Source: Gammaproteobacteria bacterium (lineage in GTDB: Bacteria; Pseudomonadota; Gammaproteobacteria; Pseudomonadales; Azotimanducaceae_A). From it: a stretch of DNA of 5,646 bases. Shown piece after piece: positions 1 to 5,552 of this stretch (position 1 is the stretch's first letter; every line of letters begins with the position of its first letter). The notes beneath the pieces were generated by a model. That model was not told the DNA's origin, ran no database searches, and was given only the letters and a program-made list of their open reading frames with translations. The stretch lies in the NCBI GenBank assembly GCA_028819775.1, contig JAPPKV010000490.1, positions 1-5,646 on the forward strand. Direction: 5' to 3'. The position numbers and the translations under genes were made by a program.

Positions 1-616
1 TTAGCGGGCCACCGAAGGCGACGTTCACCCGCTGCGTCGTTTGATCGGTGACCTCTGCGATGACCAGCGCATCCCACTCGTCGGTGGGTTTCTTGGTGTA
101 GTAGCTGATAGCGCCGGCGATGGCGTTGCGGCCGCGCATCGTCCCCTGGGGCCCACGCAGCACCTCAACGCGTTCGAGGTCGAACAGGTGCGCGTGCAGA
201 CCGTAGTCGGCAATCGTGAATACGCCATCGACATAGGTTGCGACCGCCTCGTCGCGCGAGATGTCGATGCCGGCATTGGACCCGCCGCGGGCGGTTCCCA
301 TGCCGCGCATGGTGGTGCCGTGGCCGTCCCCCCCGTTGGGATCGCCGAACTGCAATCCCGGCACGAGCTGCTCCAAGTCCATGAAGTTTTGGATCCCCAG
401 TTCCTCGATCTTGGTGTCGTTCAAGGCGGTCATGGACATCGGTACCTTGAGGATGTTCTCTTCGCGCCGTTCGGCGGTGACGATGATCTCCTCGACAATA
501 CGATCCTGCGTTTCTGACTCACCTGATTCAGCAGCCGCGGGTGCGGCCAACAGCACGGAAACGAACACCGTTCCGATGCGCGAGAAGAGCGATTGATTCG
601 CGTGTGTGATAGACAT
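1..616 (-). CDS. TonB-dependent outer-membrane receptor, N-terminal part (runs off left edge)
   Basis: This is the first 205 codons of a TonB-dependent receptor, a TonB-energised outer-membrane importer, read leftward from ATG at 616-614; the frame is still open at base 1. Residues 1-29 look like a Sec signal peptide ending APAAA, with cleavage before E30. A TonB box follows (EEIIVTAE, residues 42-49), with no room for an N-terminal STN signalling domain. The plug domain then includes the conserved blocks DLEQLVPGLQFGD (about 80-92), YVDGV (128-132), RVEVLRGPQGTM, GRNAIAGAISYY and KKPTDEWDA. A strong Shine-Dalgarno sequence 7 nt upstream fixes the start. It is a paralog of the divergent receptor beginning at 972: in the aligned blocks about two thirds of residues match by eye. 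The plug apical region (residues 92-124) is about 10 residues longer than in that paralog. The beta-barrel lies outside the window, so the ligand cannot be inferred. The family call is secure; the substrate is unknown. Confidence 0.93.
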   Translation of the reverse strand, partial: MSITHANQSLFSRIGTVFVSVLLAAPAAAESGESETQDRIVEEIIVTAERREENILKVPMSMTALNDTKIEELGIQNFMDLEQLVPGLQFGDPNGGDGHGTTMRGMGTARGGSNAGIDISRDEAVATYVDGVFTIADYGLHAHLFDLERVEVLRGPQGTMRGRNAIAGAISYYTKKPTDEWDALVIAEVTDQTTQRVNVAFGGPL

Positions 617-623
617 TTCAAGT

Positions 624-631
624 ACCTCCCT
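624..631 (-). promoter_or_regulatory. Ribosome binding site of the left receptor
   Basis: On the minus strand the sequence AGGGAGGT lies 7 nt before the ATG at 616-614. It is a near-perfect Shine-Dalgarno match and decides the start of the left receptor. Confidence 0.8.
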
Positions 632-700
632 CGTTTCACGCGGACCCAACGGGCCGGTGGGCCGGGACGAGCACTCGCGCCGAGCGCACATGTCAAGAGG

Positions 701-710
701 GCGGTACCGC
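701..710. promoter_or_regulatory. Perfect 10-bp palindrome, possible operator
   Basis: GCGGTACCGC equals its own reverse complement and lies inside the presumed leader of the left gene, downstream of that gene's best promoter candidate. Perfect palindromes of this kind can be sites for dimeric repressors. No regulator gene in the window points to a specific protein, and a chance palindrome in GC-rich DNA is possible. Confidence 0.25.
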
Positions 711-753
711 GGCATTGCGCCAGTTTTGGGTGTTTTCCCCGATCCCCACTTGA

Positions 754-782
754 GCCATACGCCGCTTTCCTAAGCGTGTCAG
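754..782 (-). promoter_or_regulatory. Candidate sigma-70 promoter for the left receptor
   Basis: On the minus strand, CTGACA (782-777, five of six matches to TTGACA) is followed after exactly 17 nt by TATGGC (759-754, three of six matches to TATAAT). Transcription would start near 747, giving a leader of about 130 nt. The -10 is weak. A perfect TTGACA on the same strand (696-691) has no acceptable -10 at 16-18 nt, so I prefer this pair. Confidence 0.3.
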
Positions 783-793
783 GGGGATATAGT
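766..793 (+). promoter_or_regulatory. Candidate sigma-70 promoter for the right receptor
   Basis: TATAGT at 788-793 matches five of six bases of the -10 consensus and is among the few AT-rich hexamers in the region. The best -35 at legal spacing is weak: TTTCCT at 766-771, 16 nt away. Initiation would fall near 800, giving a leader of about 170 nt that includes the hairpins at 888-929. It overlaps the candidate minus-strand promoter, so polymerases at the two could compete. Confidence 0.3.
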
Positions 794-887
794 GATTGGC
801 ACCGCAGTTTGACGTCCCCGCCCGGGAGAGTCAGCTTGCGTTAGTCGCCGCATGTGTGGCACAGGCGTTGGTGGTCCGCAAACCCCA

Positions 888-929
888 CCCCCGCGACACA
901 AGCTACGGCGTAACGCGGGGGAACCCCGC
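888..929 (+). promoter_or_regulatory. Two mutually exclusive GC hairpins in the right receptor's leader
   Basis: CCCCCGCG (888-895) can pair perfectly with CGCGGGGG (914-921) around an 18-nt loop. The segment GCGGGG (915-920), used in that helix, can instead pair with CCCCGC (924-929) around a GAA loop. The two helices share bases, so only one can form at a time. The structure ends about 30 nt before the ribosome binding site. This resembles an attenuator or a structured 5' leader, but there is no run of T after the second hairpin and no recognised riboswitch signature. The pairings are directly visible; a regulatory role is inference. Confidence 0.35.
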
Positions 930-958
930 ACCTCGTTCCTCCGTCCACATGGTTGGAT

Positions 959-966
959 AAGGGGGA
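959..966 (+). promoter_or_regulatory. Ribosome binding site of the right receptor
   Basis: The purine stretch AAGGGGGA lies 5 nt before the ATG at 972 and selects that codon over an in-frame ATG at 852. The 40 codons between the two look like translated leader: they encode no signal peptide and would bury the real one. Confidence 0.7.
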
Positions 967-971
967 ACGCC

Positions 972-3560
972 ATGTCCAAAAAACTGTTAAGTCAGGTTGC
1001 CGCCGCAGTGGCCGCAGCCATCATTGCCTCACCCTGTCTTGCGGCAGACGAAGCAACCGATGAAGGACAACCCTTCATCGAAGAGATCATCGTCACTGCC
1101 GAAAAGCGGGAAGAGAACATCCTCGAAGTACCACTCACCATGTCTGCGTTCAGCGACCAGATGATCGAGGAAACCGGCATGACCAACAACGCCGATCTCG
1201 AGCAACTGGTGCCCGGCCTGCAATTCGGCGACGACCACGGCACCTCCATACGGGGCATCATCTCGCAACTGAGATGGGAAGGGCACACCGACCTCGCGGT
1301 CGCCGTTTACGTCAACGGTGTCTACACGGTCGACGCCTACGGGATCGCGCCCAATCTATTCGACATGGATCGGGTCGAGGTCGCCCGCGGCCCGCAGGGC
1401 ACGATGAATGGGCGCAACTCCATCGCGGGTTCGATCAGCTACTTCCACAAGAAGCCGACCGATGAATGGGATGCCGAGATTCTCACCGAATTCACCGATC
1501 AGTTCACGCAACGCTACAATGTCGCGTGGGGGGGGCCCATCTCGGACAACATCAGCTTCCGCATCAGCGGCGGCTATTTCGAGGGGGACGGCGCGCAGAA
1601 GAACCATGGGCCAGCCCGCGACTACGATGCGCCGGATCAATACAGCATCGCACCGCAGCTGCGCTTGAAGACGGACCGCTTCGACCTCAACTTGCGTTAT
1701 GAACGCACCGAGGACACCGGCGCACCGAGCACGCAGGTGTCTTTGGCGGAGCCGGACAGGACCGACCCGGACTTCGCCGAAGGCGCGTTCTACCAGTACG
1801 ATAAACCGATCCGTTCGATCACGAACTGTAACGTCGCGCCCGTTGGGGCAGACCACAGGGTAACGGGCGTTGAGGCGCCCTGCGATGATCCAAAGAACGA
1901 GATCGCGACCAATCTGGACGGTCGCCTTGACAACGAAACCGACCGATTCACACTGCGAGCCGATTTCGACCTCACCGATACGTTGACGTTGCGCTATATC
2001 TATGGCGACACGAGGACGCGTATGTTCCAGACCCGCGACTTTGATCACACCGACAGGGTGCCAAGCGCGACCGATCCATTAATCGCGGCTGACGCCCCGG
2101 TGAAGTTGTTAGACGTGGAGTTCGATTTCCCTTTTGAAAACGACGAGACCTCTCATGAGCTGCTGCTTACTTCCAATTACGACGGTCCGTTCAACTTTGT
2201 CGCTGGCGCGTTCTCCTACGAGAACCGCACGCTCTTTGGGGTCGGCGTATATGGTGTAGGACAGCAGCCCCCGTATACCGACACCGACCCCGATGTAGCC
2301 GCCCAGGCTATAGGCTTCGAAAGTTGCGAGCAGGCGCTGGGGGTCTTTGGCCTTCCCTCAGATCCCACGGAGCGGGAGCATTTTTTCTGTCCCAGGCCAG
2401 GAATCGATCCCATTGGGAACACATTCCCCGGTTTCCACAAGTTTTTCACCTTCCTTACCGAAGCCACGCAGGACACCTTCGCGTATTTCGCCAATGCCGA
2501 GTACGAGATCAATGATCAGTGGCGCGTATCGGGGGGTCTGCGCTACACCGAAGATGAAAAGGTTCTGGGACAGAGTATCTTCGAGTTTATCCTCAGCATC
2601 GCTGGCATTCCAATTGGCATCCGGGGTCAAAACACCCCCCTCGACAAGTTTCCCTGGGATAAAACCATCGGCCATATCAGCGTCGAATATTCACCACTCG
2701 ACAATGCCCTCATCTACGGGCGTATCTCCACCGGCTATCGCTCCGGCTCACTGAATACTGAGCCCGAGGTCCCCCTGTTGGCAATCATCGGAGAAGAGAC
2801 GCTCGTCAATTACGAGCTCGGTGTCAAGGGCCTGTTCGCGGATGACCGGCTGCTTCTCATGGCGGGCGTGTTCTACAACGACTACGAAGGCTACCAATTC
2901 ACCGGGACCTTTGAGCCGCCACCCGGCGTGCTACCGATCACCGCCGAGGAACCGTACGTGGGAAGCACCGCCAATATCGACGACACCAAAATCTGGGGTG
3001 CCGAAGCGGAAGCGACGTTCTTTATCGATGACAATTGGCGGCTATCCGGGTTCTACAACTATCTCGACTCGGAAATCGGTCCATTCGGCGCGATTATCCC
3101 CGGGGACGCCCAGGGGCCAATGAGGGAATGGACCTACCAGGACCTCAACACCCTGGAGATGGTCACCGTCACCCTCCCGGACCAGCGGGATGTTACCGGC
3201 AATCAGTTGCCGCAGCAGCCGCACCACAAGCTGTCGTTCCAGGTGTCCTACACCAGGCCGCTTCCGGAAATGGGCTCGCTGCAGTTGTTAAGCATCTACA
3301 GCTATACCGGCCCGCGCTGGCCGAGTCTCGGTAACGTTCCGTCCCTGGAAATCCCCGGGTACTCGCGATGGGACCTGCGCGCCAACTGGACCTCGGATGA
3401 CGAGCAATGGGCAGTCTCCGGTTTTGTGCAGAACGTGCTCGACAAGATTGGGCTACAGGAATTCCTCCCGAGGTCGACGAACGGCAGTCAGCCGATGATG
3501 GGCCGGCTCACGGACCCACGTCAGATCGGGGTACAGATTCGCTGGCGGCCCGAGTTCTAG
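972..3560 (+). CDS. TonB-dependent outer-membrane receptor, complete (862 aa)
   Basis: This is a complete TonB-dependent receptor, an outer-membrane beta-barrel importer driven by TonB-ExbB-ExbD. Residues 1-24 or 1-25 form a Sec signal peptide (MSKKLL, an Ala/Val/Ile core, then SPCLA). The TonB box EEIIVTAE is at 37-44, and no STN domain precedes it. The plug domain spans roughly 50-165, with DLEQLVPGLQFGD at 75-87, YVNGV at 113-117, RVEVARGPQGTM at 134-145, then GRNSIAGSISYF and KKPTDEWDA. The rest is the barrel, ending in IRWRPEF; a C-terminal aromatic is typical of outer-membrane barrels. About 860 residues is normal for the family. Mature cysteines number only four, in two close pairs (286/304 and 452/473), suggesting disulfides in two outer loops. 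The start follows the ribosome binding site at 959-966. It is divergent from its paralog at 1-616, and a solute-binding protein gene follows 177 bp downstream on the same strand. The substrate is not identifiable; siderophore, peptide, vitamin or glycan are all open. Confidence 0.95.
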   Translation: MSKKLLSQVAAAVAAAIIASPCLAADEATDEGQPFIEEIIVTAEKREENILEVPLTMSAFSDQMIEETGMTNNADLEQLVPGLQFGDDHGTSIRGIISQLRWEGHTDLAVAVYVNGVYTVDAYGIAPNLFDMDRVEVARGPQGTMNGRNSIAGSISYFHKKPTDEWDAEILTEFTDQFTQRYNVAWGGPISDNISFRISGGYFEGDGAQKNHGPARDYDAPDQYSIAPQLRLKTDRFDLNLRYERTEDTGAPSTQVSLAEPDRTDPDFAEGAFYQYDKPIRSITNCNVAPVGADHRVTGVEAPCDDPKNEIATNLDGRLDNETDRFTLRADFDLTDTLTLRYIYGDTRTRMFQTRDFDHTDRVPSATDPLIAADAPVKLLDVEFDFPFENDETSHELLLTSNYDGPFNFVAGAFSYENRTLFGVGVYGVGQQPPYTDTDPDVAAQAIGFESCEQALGVFGLPSDPTEREHFFCPRPGIDPIGNTFPGFHKFFTFLTEATQDTFAYFANAEYEINDQWRVSGGLRYTEDEKVLGQSIFEFILSIAGIPIGIRGQNTPLDKFPWDKTIGHISVEYSPLDNALIYGRISTGYRSGSLNTEPEVPLLAIIGEETLVNYELGVKGLFADDRLLLMAGVFYNDYEGYQFTGTFEPPPGVLPITAEEPYVGSTANIDDTKIWGAEAEATFFIDDNWRLSGFYNYLDSEIGPFGAIIPGDAQGPMREWTYQDLNTLEMVTVTLPDQRDVTGNQLPQQPHHKLSFQVSYTRPLPEMGSLQLLSIYSYTGPRWPSLGNVPSLEIPGYSRWDLRANWTSDDEQWAVSGFVQNVLDKIGLQEFLPRSTNGSQPMMGRLTDPRQIGVQIRWRPEF

Positions 3561-3567
3561 CGAAGCT

Positions 3568-3626
3568 CCGCGTCATACCGACGAGGCGTGCCGTAGGGGC
3601 GACCCTTGTGGGCGCCCGCGTCATAC
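3568..3626. repeat. 11-bp direct repeat pair overlapping the palindromic element
   Basis: CCGCGTCATAC occurs at 3568-3578 and again at 3616-3626, 37 bp apart. The second copy spans the junction between the left arm and the centre of the palindromic element; the first lies just after the receptor stop codon. The pair may mark a second, partly decayed repeat unit joined to the element, so the true repeat may start near 3568 instead of 3591. Confidence 0.45.
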
Positions 3627-3670
3627 GTGGCCCGTGGGTTCGCGGGACGGGACAAGCCCGTCCCCTACGG
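3591..3670. repeat. 80-bp palindromic intergenic repeat (REP/BIME-like or MITE-like)
   Basis: The element is bounded by CCGTAGGGG (3591-3599) and its exact reverse complement CCCCTACGG (3662-3670). It consists of two 30-bp arms in inverted orientation (3591-3620 and 3641-3670) around a 20-bp centre. The left arm folds as a stem at 3597-3605 / 3610-3617 with loop TTGT and one bulged A at 3602. The right arm folds as a perfect 8-bp stem, GGGACGGG (3644-3651) with CCCGTCCC (3657-3664), around ACAAG. After reverse-complementing the right arm, 20 of 30 positions match, and all ten differences fall in the stem segments next to the loop, where pairing is kept. This layout is typical of dispersed palindromic repeats found between genes. 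No transposase is nearby. Copy number in the genome cannot be seen from here. Confidence 0.65.
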
Positions 3671-3737
3671 CCCTTGTTTCTTGCGCGTCCGCGGCCCGGC
3701 ACAGGGTGGGCGGAGGTGTGGTAGTCAGTGGTCTCCA

Positions 3738-5552
3738 ATGCGTAGCCTTTTGAATCTCGCCGCGGCGCTTGTCGCAGCATCTCTTCATGCCGTCGAACCG
3801 ACGTACGAACACGGCATCTCGTTCTTCCACGAACTGAAATATCCCGCGGATTTTTCGCACTTCGACTACATCAACCCCGACGCGCCCAAGGGAGGCGTGT
3901 TGATCCAGACGGCGCGGCGAGACTTCAATACGCTGTCCCTGATCTCGGACGTAGGCGTGGCGGCTCCCAACATCACCTGGATCTACGACATCCTGGTGTC
4001 GTACCGCGCCGAAGAGATGAGCAGCTTCTACGGCTGGCTGGCGGATGGACTGAGCGTTTCCGACGACAGGCGCACCCTCTTCATTCGCCTGCATCCCCGG
4101 GCGCGGTGGCACGACGGTGTGCCGATCACTGCCCGGGACGTGAAGTTCACCCTCGAGCTTGTTCAATCCACCATATGGCTTCGCGGATTTCTGTCGTGGT
4201 TGCAATCCGTAGAAATCTTAAGCGAGCGTGAAATAGCCTTACGGCTCGACAGCGAGCTGACCATATCCAACATGTTCCCCTTAAGTTGGTTTCCGATCAT
4301 GCCAGCCCACTACTGGGAAGGACGGGACCCGACCCGGGCCTCCCTGGAACCGCCGCTGGGCAGCGGTCCCTACCGGGTCGCCGACGTCAGGCGGGGACGG
4401 TATGTCCGTTACGAGCGGGTTCCCGACTACTGGGGACGAGACATACCCGTCAACAAGGGCCGCTTCAACTTCGATCGGATCCAATACGACGTCTATCGGG
4501 ATGCGACGCTCGCCCGGGAGGCACTTCGCAAGGGATTGATCGATGCGTGGTTCGAGCGGGATGATCGCTACTGGGCGACAGGGTATGACATTCCTGCCCG
4601 GGACAAGGGCTGGCTGGTGTTGGACTATCTCGACCACCGCGAAGAAATCGGTGTCAATCGGGTCATCGCCCTGAACAACCGTCGCGATCGGTTCAAGGAT
4701 CCGCGGGTTCGGGAAGCGTTGACGCTCGCCGTGGACTTTGAGTGGGAGAACCGCGTACTCCGCTTTGGCCTGCTCGAACGGGCATTGAGCAACTTTGCAG
4801 GGGCGCCATCGTTCGAAGCGCGAGGATTGCCCGGCGAGGGTGAGCTTGCGTTGCTGGCGCCCTTTCGCGAGCAACTGCCTGCGAGGCTCTTCACCGAGGC
4901 TTTCGAATTCCCGCGATCCGCTGGCATCGGCCGCAATCGCGCAGCACTCGAACGGGCCCGAGTGCTGCTGTCACAGAGCGGGTGGCGTGTCAAGGATGGC
5001 GTGCTGGTCAACGGCTCGGGCGAGCCTTTCGAGATTGAATTCTTGTCGAGGGACATTGCTGATCGGCGTACTCTTCTGCCCTACCTCGACGCTTTGAAGC
5101 TGCTTGGGATCGCCGGTCGGATAAGGCTCGTGGAGACCGCGCAATACATTAGTCTCCGCGAGCAATTCGACTACGACGCGAGACTCACCCGGAATGACTT
5201 CCACACGCCGCCGATCGTATTGCTGTCGACTTTTTTTCATTCTCAATCCGCGGCCGAGCACCAAAGCGCCAACGTGGCGGGAGTCGCCGATCCCGTGGTC
5301 GACGCGTTGATCGCCAACGCAATCAAGGTGACGACCCAGGAGGAAATGGCGATCGCCTGCCGCGCCCTGGACAGAGTACTGCTTTGGGGGTTCTTCCAGA
5401 TTCCCCTCGACGCGATTGCGCCCTTCCGCCTCGTCTACTGGGACAAATTCGGTCGGCCGGAACGGGAGGACATGGCTGTCTACAAATCCCCGTTCCCCGA
5501 CGGGTGGTGGTACGACGACACCAAAGCGGCGCGGATCGAGATCAGCCAATAG
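3738..5552 (+). CDS. Periplasmic ABC-transporter substrate-binding protein, YejA-type (SBP_bac_5 superfamily, 604 aa)
   Basis: The protein would bind an oligopeptide-like substrate in the periplasm and deliver it to an ABC importer. Residues 1-18 are a short Sec signal peptide (MRSLLN, an Ala/Leu core, SLHA). The mature start has the YejA hallmark: HGISFFHELKYPADF at 25-39, then FDYINPDAPKGG at 42-53. SBP_bac_5 blocks follow: GWLADGL (99-105), WHDGVPIT (124-131), LGSGPYRV (207-214), YWGRDIPVNKGRFNFD (231-246), YWATGYD (278-284), and a WWYDDTKAARIE C-terminus. The length of about 600 residues suits YejA proteins. In Escherichia coli YejA works with YejB, YejE and YejF and imports peptides including microcin C; no such permease or ATPase genes are in the window. 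ATG 3738 is chosen because it begins the signal peptide; an in-frame ATG at 3606 would add 44 residues translated from the palindromic repeat. No good ribosome binding site lies at normal distance (GGAGGT at 3712-3717 is 20 nt away). The family call is firm; the ligand is unknown. Confidence 0.92.
   Translation: MRSLLNLAAALVAASLHAVEPTYEHGISFFHELKYPADFSHFDYINPDAPKGGVLIQTARRDFNTLSLISDVGVAAPNITWIYDILVSYRAEEMSSFYGWLADGLSVSDDRRTLFIRLHPRARWHDGVPITARDVKFTLELVQSTIWLRGFLSWLQSVEILSEREIALRLDSELTISNMFPLSWFPIMPAHYWEGRDPTRASLEPPLGSGPYRVADVRRGRYVRYERVPDYWGRDIPVNKGRFNFDRIQYDVYRDATLAREALRKGLIDAWFERDDRYWATGYDIPARDKGWLVLDYLDHREEIGVNRVIALNNRRDRFKDPRVREALTLAVDFEWENRVLRFGLLERALSNFAGAPSFEARGLPGEGELALLAPFREQLPARLFTEAFEFPRSAGIGRNRAALERARVLLSQSGWRVKDGVLVNGSGEPFEIEFLSRDIADRRTLLPYLDALKLLGIAGRIRLVETAQYISLREQFDYDARLTRNDFHTPPIVLLSTFFHSQSAAEHQSANVAGVADPVVDALIANAIKVTTQEEMAIACRALDRVLLWGFFQIPLDAIAPFRLVYWDKFGRPEREDMAVYKSPFPDGWWYDDTKAARIEISQ

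Larger units (their letters stand above)
617..971. promoter_or_regulatory. Divergent control region between the two receptor genes
   Basis: This 355-bp stretch has no convincing gene on either strand. It separates two divergently transcribed receptor paralogs, so it must hold both promoters and any shared operator. Visible elements are listed separately: promoter-like boxes at 754-793, a perfect palindrome at 701-710, and GC-rich hairpins at 888-929. It also has a short direct repeat (GGGCCGG at 651-657 and 659-665) in the leader of the left gene, and a small inverted repeat, CGAG-CA-CTCG, at 668-677. I saw no match to a Fur box or to cobalamin or TPP riboswitch hallmarks, but these were checked only by eye. 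Confidence 0.7.

Noticed and set aside
41..517. Long open frame on the plus strand opposite the left receptor
   Set aside because: It is the antisense shadow of the receptor; the minus-strand reading gives a TonB box, plug motifs, signal peptide and ribosome site.
852..971. In-frame ATG at 852 giving a 40-residue N-terminal extension of the complete receptor
   Set aside because: The extension is not a signal peptide, would bury the clear Sec signal starting at 972, and has no ribosome site comparable to AAGGGGGA at 959-966. It is translated leader sequence.
1011..1040. Lipoprotein signal in the complete receptor (Cys22 in SPCLA)
   Set aside because: The residues before the cysteine (A-S-P) do not fit a lipobox, and signal peptidase I cleavage after CLA or CLAA fits an outer-membrane barrel protein.
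449..1124. Inverted DNA homology between the two receptor starts as a site for promoter inversion or gene conversion
   Set aside because: The longest exact shared stretch I found is about 15 bases (449-463 against 1110-1124), interrupted by third-position changes, which is short for efficient homologous recombination. No recombinase gene is present.
1356..2048. 230-codon minus-strand frame inside the complete receptor
   Set aside because: It is a GC-rich antisense shadow with no recognisable domain, within a gene whose sense reading is fully explained. Other antisense frames inside the binding-protein gene (for example 4281-4874) were rejected for the same reason.
3644..3682. Right arm of the repeat plus TTGTTTCTT as an intrinsic terminator
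   Set aside because: The stem ends at 3664 and the T-rich stretch begins about 10 nt later and is interrupted, so it does not fit the usual hairpin-then-U-run geometry. Partial termination cannot be excluded.
3606..3737. In-frame ATG at 3606 giving a 44-residue extension of the binding protein
   Set aside because: It lies inside the palindromic repeat, and the residues encoded are repeat-derived. The signal peptide begins at 3738.
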